Shown: in pieces, positions 51,355 to 59,623 of the stretch
Layout of the letters: every line of letters starts with the position of its first letter
Numbering within the stretch: the stretch's first letter is position 1
Assembly (NCBI RefSeq): GCF_010378095.1
Contig: NZ_WNJL01000037.1
Location: 310,001 to 374,000 of the forward strand
DNA: 64,000 nucleotides
Reading direction: 5' to 3'
From: Acidithiobacillus ferrianus
GTDB taxonomy: Bacteria > Pseudomonadota > Gammaproteobacteria > Acidithiobacillales > Acidithiobacillaceae
Translations under genes and position numbers: made by a program
The notes under the pieces: model-generated
What the model saw: only the letters and a program-made list of their open reading frames with translations
The model's database searches: none
Told to the model about the DNA's origin: nothing

Positions 51355-53706
51355 GTGATTCACCGGACGATCAATTTACCGATCCCCTTCTGGAGTGCCC
51401 CACACCGCAGGCCTCTATCTGCGCGTCTATTCCGGTTCGGCACATACCTTATCCTGTGGTGCTTTCCGCTGTGGGCGCAGGCCGCCAGCATGGCGGTGCC
51501 GCAGAGCAATACGGCATTGCAATCCATACACCAGGATTTATCCAAACATGTCGACTTGCAGCAGCTTCTGCGTTGGCAGAAAGCCGTACGGGTGATCGCC
51601 GGTGACGCGCAACAGTGCATCACCGAAAAGAACAGCAATCTCAGCCAGATAGATAAAAGTCTGGGCATACTGGGTTCCGCTGCCGCCGGCGAGCCCAAGA
51701 ACCTCAGCGCATTACGCCAGAAACTGCAGGGTGAGCAAAAGAATCTCCAGGGCGCACTGGCCACCTGCAAGGTCCTCGCAATCTCCAGCGCGGAACTGAC
51801 CCAGCAAATCCATCAAAAGCGGGAAGCGCTGCATGCCGCGATGCTGCTACGGCGTGATCACAATCTCTGGCAACAGGCACTCGCCCTTCGATCCCTCCCG
51901 GCGGGCACCTGGACGGGTGAACGGAACTTCTGGCTCACCCGGAACGGTCAATCCGTTTTTGCCCAGGAGAACTTGCAGATCGCCTTTGGCATGGGCGTAG
52001 CCGTCTTTATATTGTCGCTGCTTCTGCGCGCCCCGCTGACGAGAAAAATATACCGGCAGCACCCCCTCCCCCCCGCCAGCAACACCCCCTATCACTCGGT
52101 GCCATTGCTGGCGGGGGTGATTACCGCCGTGGTGGCCACCGCTCTCACCAACACTTTATCGCCCTTGATCATGCTGTCGCTGACCACGTGGGGCGGTTAC
52201 CTCTTTACTTCCACGCTCCTCACGCTGGCGCTCAGACCCTCCGGGGTGGTCAGCCGACACTTCAACTGGCCACCACAGACGCTGCGCTCCACGCTGCGCA
52301 GGCTACGATTCATCGCCATGCTCGCCGTATTTGCCCTCGCCTGGGTCGTCACGGCCCCCGGCGATCCGCTCTCGCTGATGAATCAAGACTTCTTTTATTC
52401 CATGTATCACCTGATACTCCTCGTCGCGGTATCCTGGCTGATCTGGGGGGCGGGCGGGCACAAACCCTTCCGCATCTATCCATTGCTCAGGGCGCTGATA
52501 CTCCTGGCATTGACGGTTACCGCCATATTCACCATTCTGGGCTATCGCAATCTATCAAACTATTTGTGCTTTGGTCTGCTGACATCCCTGCTCGCCTTTG
52601 GCGTTGGCCTCTTTTTTTCCTGGGGGCTGGCGGATTTCTGGTCCCAACCGCCGCAGCCCTCCAGTCACTGGCAGCGTTTCCTGCGCCACCGGCTGGACCT
52701 CAAGGATGACCAGCCACTCCCGTGGATCGCCTGGTTAAGCGCCATCAGCCACACCTTCGTGTGGTTGGGGATAGCCGCGTTCATCTTATATGCCTGGGGC
52801 CTCACGCATGCCGGTTTTACACTCCTCTGGAAATATTTCATCACCGGCTTCGCCATCGGCAGCTTTCATGTCCAGCCCTTCCGCTGGGTGATCGCCATCC
52901 TGCTGCTCATCCTGCTGTTCAACATCAACACCGCGGTTCAGCAATACTTGTCCGATCATTCCCGCATCATTGGCCACATGGAAAGCGGGGCCCGTCATTC
53001 GGTATTGTCCATCGTCAGATATACCGGATTTATCATCGCCGTGCTCGTCGCGCTTTCCACCGCGGGAGTGGCGCTGCACAATTTCGCCATTATTGCGGGC
53101 GCACTCTCCGTGGGTATCGGCTTTGGCCTGCAAAACATCGTGAATAACTTCGTCTCCGGCTTGATTCTGCTGCTTGAACGTCCCATACGGGTCGGCGACT
53201 GGATTCAGGTGGGCGCCACGCAGGGCTATGTGCAGAAAATGAGCATCCGTTACACCCTGATCCTCACTTTTGATCGCACCGAGGTTTTCGTGCCAAACTC
53301 CGAATTGATCGCCAGCCAGGTGACCAACTGGATGTACACGAACCAGGTGTTGCGCCTGATGATCCCCTTCCATATCGCGCACGACGCGGATATCCCTCTG
53401 GTGAAAAAAATACTGGAAACGGAAGGCCAAAACCATCCGGATGTATTACAGGACGATCCCCGCGGCATTCCCCCCACCGCATTATTGCTGGACGTCAACG
53501 AGAATGCGCTGCAATTCTGTTTGCGCGTGTATCTCTATGACTGCAACAAAAGCTTTAATGTGCAGACCGACCTGCGTGCTTCCGTCGTGGAAAGCCTGCT
53601 TCGCCACCGCGTGGCGTTGGCGCATCAGCAGCAGGATGTCCACATCGTGCCCCATCCGTTTTCGCCTACGGACGGAAATTTGGCTCAAGCGGCAGGAGAT
53701 CGTTGA
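51355..53706 (+). CDS. Large mechanosensitive channel of the MscS/MscK type
   Basis: 783 residues; the GTG start at 51355 has AAGGAG seven bases before it. The signal peptide-like N-terminus (FGTYLILWCFPLWAQAAS) is followed by a helical periplasmic region, then multiple membrane helices from about residue 205. The MscS pore helix and beta domain lie at about 570-660: VGIGFGLQNIVNNFVSGLILLLERPIRVGDWIQVG and FVPNSELIASQVTNW. It should release solutes on hypo-osmotic shock at the inner membrane. It overlaps the convergent proB end by 41 bases. Confidence 0.9.
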   Translation: MIHRTINLPIPFWSAPHRRPLSARLFRFGTYLILWCFPLWAQAASMAVPQSNTALQSIHQDLSKHVDLQQLLRWQKAVRVIAGDAQQCITEKNSNLSQIDKSLGILGSAAAGEPKNLSALRQKLQGEQKNLQGALATCKVLAISSAELTQQIHQKREALHAAMLLRRDHNLWQQALALRSLPAGTWTGERNFWLTRNGQSVFAQENLQIAFGMGVAVFILSLLLRAPLTRKIYRQHPLPPASNTPYHSVPLLAGVITAVVATALTNTLSPLIMLSLTTWGGYLFTSTLLTLALRPSGVVSRHFNWPPQTLRSTLRRLRFIAMLAVFALAWVVTAPGDPLSLMNQDFFYSMYHLILLVAVSWLIWGAGGHKPFRIYPLLRALILLALTVTAIFTILGYRNLSNYLCFGLLTSLLAFGVGLFFSWGLADFWSQPPQPSSHWQRFLRHRLDLKDDQPLPWIAWLSAISHTFVWLGIAAFILYAWGLTHAGFTLLWKYFITGFAIGSFHVQPFRWVIAILLLILLFNINTAVQQYLSDHSRIIGHMESGARHSVLSIVRYTGFIIAVLVALSTAGVALHNFAIIAGALSVGIGFGLQNIVNNFVSGLILLLERPIRVGDWIQVGATQGYVQKMSIRYTLILTFDRTEVFVPNSELIASQVTNWMYTNQVLRLMIPFHIAHDADIPLVKKILETEGQNHPDVLQDDPRGIPPTALLLDVNENALQFCLRVYLYDCNKSFNVQTDLRASVVESLLRHRVALAHQQQDVHIVPHPFSPTDGNLAQAAGDR

Positions 53707-54859
53707 CGACGAGGTTGTCACGATGTATCAGCACGCCTTCCGTCACTTCGGGATCGCCGGCAAGTTCGCTGCTGTTTTTTCCGAGACTGCGCGCGACCAC
53801 CAGGGCGTCCCAATTCACCAGGCCACGGGCGATTTCGCGGCCGGAAGGGTCCTTGCAAAGTACCAGATCCCCGCGATGAAACTTGCCCTCGATGGCGGTG
53901 ACCCCGACGGGTAACAAACTCCCTCCGTCACGCAACAGGGCATGCGCCGCGCCAGCATCCAGATGCAACGTGCCATGCGCGCGCACATGTCCGGCCAGCC
54001 AACGCTTGCGTGCCGCCAGGGTCGGGAGGCGGGCGTGGATGAACGTGCCGATCGGTTCACCGCGCTGCAGACGCGACAGCACACTCCTGCAACGGCCATT
54101 GGCAATAATGGTGGAGGTGCCGGAGCGCGCGGCGCGTGCCGCCGCCCGCACTTTCGCGAGCATGCCGCCAGTCCCCACACCCGATCCTCCGCTCCCGGCG
54201 ATGCGCTCCAGCATGGCTGCCCCGGCATTCACCTCTGTCAGCAGACGGGCATCGGGATGGCGACGCGGGTCGGCGTCGAACAGACCATCCTGATCCGTCA
54301 GGATCACCAGGAGATGCGCATCCAGCAAATTACTGACCACGGCCGCCAGGGTGTCGTTGTCCCCCAGGTTGATCGCGTTATAGGAGACGGTGTCGTTTTC
54401 GTTGATGATGGGCAGCACATTCATATCCAGCAGCGTCCGCAGCGCGGAACGCGCGTTCAAATACCGGCGGCGGCTGCGTAAATCGTCATGCGTCAGCAAA
54501 ACCTGCCCACAATGCAGCGGGACTTCGCCCGGCCTATCCCCTTCCCGCAATAGCTCCTCGTAGGTGTGGATCAGCGCCGACTGCCCGACACTGGCAGCCG
54601 CCTGGCGTGCTTTCAGCGTCGCCGGAGGTTCCGTCCAACCCAGACGCTGAGCACCCGCACTGACGGAACCGGAGGAGACCAGCACCACCTCGATGCCGGA
54701 TCGACGGAGCACCAGAATCTGGCGGACCCAGTCGCGAATGGCATCGACATTCAGGCCCTTGCCATCATCCGTCAGCAAACTGCTCCCGATTTTAATCACC
54801 CAGCGCTGAGCCTTGCGCTGTACCGAATCCCGGGACGATTCCGGTAGTTTAATCTTCAT
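53666..54859 (-). CDS. proB: Glutamate 5-kinase
   Basis: Start at 54859 (MKIKLPESSRDS); about 397 residues. The kinase domain has RWVIKIGSSLLTDDG, LRRSGIEVVLVSSGSVSAGAQRLG, NALGDNDTLAA-like INLGDNDTLAAVVSNLL, and GSGGSGVGTGGMLAKVRAA. A C-terminal PUA domain follows (GTLHLDAGAAHAL, VTAIEGKFHRGD). It phosphorylates glutamate in proline synthesis. It is not next to obg or proA here. Ribosome site before the start is weak. Confidence 0.93.
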   Translation of the reverse strand: MKIKLPESSRDSVQRKAQRWVIKIGSSLLTDDGKGLNVDAIRDWVRQILVLRRSGIEVVLVSSGSVSAGAQRLGWTEPPATLKARQAAASVGQSALIHTYEELLREGDRPGEVPLHCGQVLLTHDDLRSRRRYLNARSALRTLLDMNVLPIINENDTVSYNAINLGDNDTLAAVVSNLLDAHLLVILTDQDGLFDADPRRHPDARLLTEVNAGAAMLERIAGSGGSGVGTGGMLAKVRAAARAARSGTSTIIANGRCRSVLSRLQRGEPIGTFIHARLPTLAARKRWLAGHVRAHGTLHLDAGAAHALLRDGGSLLPVGVTAIEGKFHRGDLVLCKDPSGREIARGLVNWDALVVARSLGKNSSELAGDPEVTEGVLIHRDNLVVNDLLPLEPNFRP

Positions 54860-55047
54860 GCATTTGCTATCCACCCGATATCCGTGTCAGCGTGTCTCAT
54901 CCTCGTCGGTCTCAAGAGCCTTCCCATCAATAAATAACCCTCGGAAAGCCCAAGCCAAAATATCATAACACAGTAATATTGTATCCTCATTCAACCGCGC
55001 CGATGGTGGCGGCACAAAAGCGTCGCGGAAGTTTTGTTTGGAGTCAG
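54860..55047. other. Short intergenic stretch between proB and truncated MFS gene
   Basis: 188 bases, AT-richer at its centre (AATATCATAACACAG near 54959). No gene supported; an open frame at 54887-55141 has no motif. It should contain the proB promoter on the minus strand. Confidence 0.4.
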
Positions 55048-56277
55048 CTACCCTGCACCGGCTTCTGCTGTTCCATCCAGCAACCATCCCACCACAATGG
55101 CCGAGAAAACGGTGACGAGAATCAGGCAGTAGATGAGCCACCGGAAGGCATCGCCATATACGTGAACCAAAGCATCGACATGGATATACGGAACATGGCC
55201 CGCCACGGCAGCCATGGCGCCCATGGCGAGATGCTGTGCTGTCGCGACACGCTGTGCCGAGATGTTCTCCGGCAGATGGAATTGAATGAACAAGGTCAGC
55301 AACACGCTCACGACGGCGATGGCCAGGCCTTCACCCGCCACCCGGGTGGTGCTGAAGATGCCGGTGGCCATGCCAGCGCGCTCCTTCGGCACTACGCTGA
55401 CCGCCAGACCATCCATGAGTCCCCACGGAAACCCCGTCCCGACGCCGATGACCAACAGCGGCCCCAGGAGGGAGGCCTGGCGGTTCGACGGATCGATGCA
55501 ACTGAGCCAGAACAATCCAAGCGCGGCAATCAACAGTCCGGCGGCGGATATCCTGCCTGCCGAAGCCCATCGGGTCAGGCCGACGGCGACACTGGGTATC
55601 ACCAGCATGGGAATCGACAGCGCGATCATGGTCAATCCCGCGCTGACTTCGTTTCGACCCTCAATGCCGACAAGTCGCAAGGGCAACAAAACCAGGAGGA
55701 CCACATAGCAATAGCTGGTCGCCACCGGCAGCATCTGCACGCCAATGAACCGCGGATACCGAAACAGCGACAAGTCCAGCATGGGTCGGTGCGTTCGTCT
55801 TTCGACGCGAAGAAAGGCAGCGAGCGCCAACAGGGAACCGCCGAGCAGTCCCCATGCTTGACCGCCTGACCAGCCGCTGGTCGGCAATTGCAACACCCCC
55901 CAGGTGAACAGGCCGAGCGTGCTGGTAAAGCTCACCGCGCCGAGCCCATCAAAACGCAGCGCATCAGGGTCACGTGATTCCCGCATCCTGGGCACGCCCA
56001 GTAGCAGAGCAACAGTCCCAACAACGGCGCTGGAAAGAAACACCGAACGCCATCCCTCGTGCTCGATGAGCAGTCCCGCCAGCACAGGGCCAAACGCCAG
56101 CCCCGCGCCGAAGCTGGTGCCCAGCAGGCTGAATGCCCGGGTCCGCGCGATGCCATCGAACTCTTGAGCGAGCGCCGCCGACCCTCCCGCCAATGCCGCC
56201 GCAGCAGCAATCCCCTGAACGGCACGCAGCACATCGAGCCAAGCGATGTCCGCCAGATCGTTCAATCGTTCCGCCAT
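55048..56277 (-). pseudogene. MFS transporter (DHA2/EmrB-QacA type), 5'-truncated
   Basis: The family-like sequence begins at about 56277 (MAERLNDLADIAWLDVLRAVQG), which corresponds to the third or fourth membrane helix; the first ~70 residues including the first helices are missing. The remaining ~409 residues keep helices and motifs typical of 14-helix proton antiporters (SFGAGLAFGPVLAGLLIEHEGWRSVF; MLVIPSVAVGLTRWAS; GTGFPWGLMDGLAVSVVPKERAGMATGIF). The upstream sequence in the same frame is the antisense of a HipB-like gene, so the true start was lost in a rearrangement. Function is doubtful. Confidence 0.8.
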
Positions 56278-56284
56278 CCCCAGC

Positions 56285-56560
56285 CGCGCAAGGCAAAATC
56301 CAGGCCGTCGAAGAACTCGGCCGCCTGGCACGCGCCCATCGCAAGCAGCGGCGCCTGACGCTGGAGGCGGTCTCCGGGCTCGGCAACCTGAGCATGCGCT
56401 TCCTGTCGGAATTCGAACGGGGCAAGGGACGGCCGAGATCGGCAAGGTCCTGAAGGCGCTACACGCCCTGGGCCTGGAAGTCATTATTCAGCCGCGCGGG
56501 CGGGCTGCACAGTCCGCCGGTGGATCACAAGATCCTCCGCTCGTTGACAATGTACCTTGA
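56285..56560 (+). pseudogene. HipB-like antitoxin (XRE family), truncated and frameshifted
   Basis: In one frame: GKIQAVEELGRLARAHRKQR, LTLEAVSGLGNLSMRFLSEFERGK, an XRE helix-turn-helix as in HipB. At about 56421 the homology passes to another frame with one base lost: AEIGKVLKALHALGLEVIIQPRG, the HipB C-terminus. There is no start codon and the 5' end abuts the truncated MFS gene head to head. No HipA follows. It is not expected to make a working antitoxin. Confidence 0.8.
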
Positions 56561-56611
56561 AACGTTCAATCAGAATATTTTATTTTAATAATCAATATGT
56601 TGAAAACACCC

Positions 56612-56623
56612 CGCTCCCACTCG
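56612..56623. repeat. Duplicate of the guaA 3' end (island att-like site, distal copy)
   Basis: CTCCCACTCGAT matches the reverse complement of the last codons of guaA (59627-59638). With flanks, 15 of 17 positions agree, and one difference is at a synonymous third position of the duplicated TIEWE codons. The guaA 3' end is a known integration hotspot, so this is probably the distal boundary of an integrated element. Confidence 0.75.
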
Positions 56624-56679
56624 ATTGTAAACGGGACATTTTTTCTGCTTATTTTCAATGGATTAGTTGTTAGTGTGGG

Positions 56680-56726
56680 CGGCAATACCATGAAAAATGT
56701 CATGTTCAAAAATTGTTGCCGATTAT
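56680..56726. repeat. Dispersed repeat, copy A
   Basis: CGGCAATACCATGAAAA...TGCCGATTAT. A near-identical block lies at 58139-58178. The outer CGGCAA and TTGCCG ends form an inverted repeat in this copy. The copies flank the Fic gene. Confidence 0.6.
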
Positions 56727-56754
56727 CGTCAAAAATCCCAATTCCCGAAGATAA

Positions 56755-57900
56755 TCATTGCTTCATCAGATCTTGCACAGCCGGTTTAGCGGTCGTCAAC
56801 TCGTAGCGCGTGGTTCTACCACCACCCGGTAGCGGCATGATGATTCCCTTCGCAACCAGATCGGAAAGGTCTCGGCTGGCCGTTCTGTTGGAGCACCCGG
56901 TAATCGCTTCATATTTTCTGGTCGTTATCCCGCCTTCAAAGCCCTTCCGACCTTCAGCGAACACCCGCGACACCATCCTGGCCTGCCGGTCATTCAGCTG
57001 ATCGCCATAGGTTTCGTAGAAACGTGTCTTGGCCAACACAAAGTCCACTTCTTCTCTGGCAATTTCCTGTGCCTTGATGACCCTATCGGCAAAGTAATCA
57101 AGCCAGTCATTAACATTCAGATTTCCACGGCTCGCTTTCTCCAAATGCAGGTAATAGGATTTCTTGTCCCCTTCTATCGCCGTGGCAAGACAAGCCGTGG
57201 TCGGATAGCCGAGAGACTGCGAAAGCGCATGGTCAGCAATCGCCCTGCCGACTCGCCCATTCCCATCATCGAAGGGATGGATCACTTCGAACCAGAGGTG
57301 TGCAATACCTGCTCGGGCAATCCCTGGTATCTTCTTATCACCTTTCGAAGGGCTGATCTTGTTGTACCAGCCGATGAACATCGCCATCTCATCAGGCACC
57401 TGAGTTGCTGGCGGGGCTTCATAGTGAACCTTTTCCCGGCCGTAAGGCCCGCTCACTATTTGCATTGGCGAAGGATCGTTGCGGTATGCGCCTCGCAGAA
57501 TAGGTGTGTAGCGCTGCTCGGGGACAGCCATGGATTGCCACTTGCCCAACAGATCATGTGTCAGCGATGTTTGCCAGTTCTTACGAACGTCCACCAGCAG
57601 CATCGCGGCCCCCGCCGCTTTCTGGTCTGCATTGTCCGGTAGTGTATCCGATGTAATTAAAGCGAGTAGAGATGACCTGACCGATTCTCTATCCAGATCC
57701 TCGCCCTCAATGGCGCTAGTTTTGATGGCTTCTGAAAGCATCAAATCGATCGTGGCATCTTCTTGGGACGCCATTGGCAGTGCCTCAAAGCGGCCCGCCA
57801 GACGCTCTGAGTTTATGCGAAATTCAAGTTCCCGGTCTTCGAGCGCACGCTTGTCATAGCGAAAATCCGGCCAGTCGGGCTGTTGCCATATCCATTTCAT
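56755..57900 (-). CDS. Fic-family AMP-transferase-like protein with DUF4172 and C-terminal winged helix
   Basis: The start at 57900 (MKWIWQQPDWPDFRYD) gives 381 residues. The N-terminal DUF4172 region starts WIWQQPDWP. An inhibitory motif TSAIEG (T61-E65-G66) fits the (S/T)xxxE(G/N) helix of class II Fic proteins. The active site is VIHPFDDGNGRVGR (H208). The C-terminus (TTRKYEAITGCSNRTASRDLSDLVAKG) is a winged helix. Class II Fic proteins AMPylate targets and can be toxins or regulators; the target is unknown. The gene looks intact, unlike its neighbours. Overlapping inverted repeats precede it. Slightly AT-rich surroundings suggest horizontal origin. Confidence 0.93.
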   Translation of the reverse strand: MKWIWQQPDWPDFRYDKRALEDRELEFRINSERLAGRFEALPMASQEDATIDLMLSEAIKTSAIEGEDLDRESVRSSLLALITSDTLPDNADQKAAGAAMLLVDVRKNWQTSLTHDLLGKWQSMAVPEQRYTPILRGAYRNDPSPMQIVSGPYGREKVHYEAPPATQVPDEMAMFIGWYNKISPSKGDKKIPGIARAGIAHLWFEVIHPFDDGNGRVGRAIADHALSQSLGYPTTACLATAIEGDKKSYYLHLEKASRGNLNVNDWLDYFADRVIKAQEIAREEVDFVLAKTRFYETYGDQLNDRQARMVSRVFAEGRKGFEGGITTRKYEAITGCSNRTASRDLSDLVAKGIIMPLPGGGRTTRYELTTAKPAVQDLMKQ

Positions 57901-58045
57901 GCGGCACATCCATGTGCCGCACCCTGACGGGCGGCCTTCGGCCGTGCAAATTGTCGATCCTGCCACTTTGTCATGGCGCGATTTTAGCACTTATTCACGC
58001 CATATTATAGTTATTATTGGCGTGATTATGGGACATAATCACGCC
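57901..58045 (-). promoter_or_regulatory. Promoter and operator-like repeats upstream of the Fic gene
   Basis: GGCGTGATTATG (58019-58030) and CATAATCACGCC (58034-58045) are 12-base inverted arms with a 3-base gap. A third half-site TTATTCACGCC lies at 57991-58001. A perfect minus-strand -10, TATAAT (58009-58004), sits between them. A second inverted repeat, GCGGCACAT/ATGTGCCGC (57901-57920), directly precedes the start codon. Autoregulation by the Fic protein's winged helix is a possible reading. Confidence 0.6.
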
Positions 58046-58138
58046 GCACCCGTTCGAGAAGAGAAATCTGAACGCCACCAATACCATGACAACACCAATT
58101 CGCCTCTCATGGGATCGCTGTTTTCTAACTTCAATATG

Positions 58139-58178
58139 CGGCAAATACCATGAAAATTCCATTGATGATGCCGATTAT
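58139..58178. repeat. Dispersed repeat, copy B
   Basis: CGGCAAATACCATGAAAA...TGCCGATTAT. It matches copy A at 56680-56726 except for an inserted A and a shorter middle. Confidence 0.6.
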
Positions 58179-58232
58179 ATTATAGATTAGAGTTGTTTTA
58201 TTATTATTTCAATATGTTACGAAATCAGGCTA

Positions 58233-58239
58233 CTCCCAC
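58233..58239. repeat. Partial att-like copy between Fic and AbiE pieces
   Basis: CTCCCAC, with TCAATATGTT 15 bases before it (58209). The same pair occurs at the distal site (TCAATATGTT at 56590, then CTCCCAC at 56612). It may be an internal att remnant. The short length makes it weak. Confidence 0.35.
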
Positions 58240-58244
58240 CTGTA

Positions 58245-59286
58245 GGGAGACGAACTTGCCGCTGAATCTTGAGTTGCATCGCATGGTGACGCAGCCGACC
58301 TTCACCGTGTATGCGTCATGCACGCGGCGCGTGCGTCCGCAGACGGTGGGCGGCTATGACTTTCGGTTTGTCCACATTACGGCGGAGCAAGAATTCGGAG
58401 TCATGAAGCATTGGATCGACAAGGAGCGCTTCGTGATGATCAGCGACATGGAGCGTACCATCATCGATGGTCTCCGACACCCGGCGTTTGCCGGTGGCGT
58501 TACCGAAGTCGCCAAGGGGTTGTGGATGAAGCGGGACGTGCTGAAAGTCGAACGGCTGGTGGACTACGCACGACGCCCCGGCGTCGGCGCCGTCGTGCGT
58601 CGCCTCGGCTACCTGCTGGAACACTATGGTCTGGCCGATGCTTCGGAAGACCTGGATTTCACGCTGACCCGTCCGATCACCCTTGAAGATATCTTTGCTG
58701 GGTTGGGCGAAATTTTTGCGGCGGTTGAGGCCGCCTGCGGCGGCTTGCGGATCGCTTTCGACCGCGAAGACCGCCGCGGCCACCAAAACAGTCACACGTT
58801 TTATCTGCGCTACCAGGGGCCGCTACCCGCCGCGAACGACGTGAAGGTTGATATCACGATCAACGAAGTCCTGTGCTTCCCACTGCAAGATCGCCCGATT
58901 CAGCGCGCCTACGACAGCTTTGACGATTTGCCTGGCGGGCCGACCTGAAGGTCTACGCCATCGAGGAGATCGTGGTTGAAAAGCTGCTGGCCTTGAGCGA
59001 TCGGGCGCGCAACGAGCCGCGCGACCTGTATGACCTCTGGTATCTGTTCGACGCGACCCACTTGCGCGTTGCCGAAATGCGCGCCGAACTCGATACCAAA
59101 CTGGCCTTGCGGCAGCGCGTCGTTGCGGGCATGGAGCAGGCCATCGCCGCCAAGGAAGATCGTCTGCGGCGGCTCTGGGCCGCCCGCCTCGAGCACCAGA
59201 TGAACGAACTGCCGCCGTTCGATGACGCCTTTCGGGAGGTGCTACGCGCGGTGCGTGCTGCCAACTTGCCGAAGGCGGATGGCTGA
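58245..59286 (+). pseudogene. Collapsed AbiE toxin-antitoxin locus (AbiEi fragment fused to frameshifted AbiEii)
   Basis: First part: residues of the AbiEi antitoxin C-terminal domain (CTRRVRPQTVGGYDFRFVHI, then RTIIDGLRHPAFAGGVTEVAKGLWM and VVRRLGYLLEHYGLAD). Right after YGLAD the frame jumps into AbiEii toxin sequence (SEDLDFTLTRPITLEDIF), so the AbiEi end and the toxin N-terminus, including its GGTSL nucleotide-binding motif, have been deleted. At about 58946 a frameshift follows; the other frame continues LKVYAIEEIVVEKLLALSDRARNEPRDLYDLWYLFD to 59286. AbiE systems are type IV toxin-antitoxins against phage. This copy should be dead. Confidence 0.82.
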
Positions 59287-59623
59287 TCGGGCGCTGACGG
59301 CAAGAAACGCCGAAGGCCTGTCAGCACCGAAATTCGGCGAAACGGCGATATTTTCTGCGCAGTAAATATTGGGAGAAACACCATCACGATGCGCTCGCGC
59401 GTTTCAAAGGCTCCAAATATCGTTGAAGAATCTACCGTCAGATTTACCGTCAAAACTTCACGCTACCCGAGCAAGGCTCTTCACGGCAAATGAACCAGAA
59501 GCCTTTTTATATCAATCGCTTACCGCCGAAGATCTGTGCAATTGATGATGTATCTGCAGTGATCGCCAGAAACTCACAAGTCTCTGGCAACGTTGAAGAA
59601 AATCCCGCCACCTCGCAGACCAC
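59287..59623. other. Gene-free, AT-richer stretch before guaA end
   Basis: 337 bases without a supported gene. Two similar bits, CGTTGAAGAATCTACCG (59417) and CGTTGAAGAAAATCCCG (59591), hint at a worn direct repeat. It may be the proximal end of the integrated element. I see no terminator with a T-tract. Confidence 0.5.

Noticed and set aside
54887..55141. 84-codon minus-strand open frame between proB and the MFS gene
   Set aside because: No homology recognised, overlaps the end of the MFS gene; no ribosome site.
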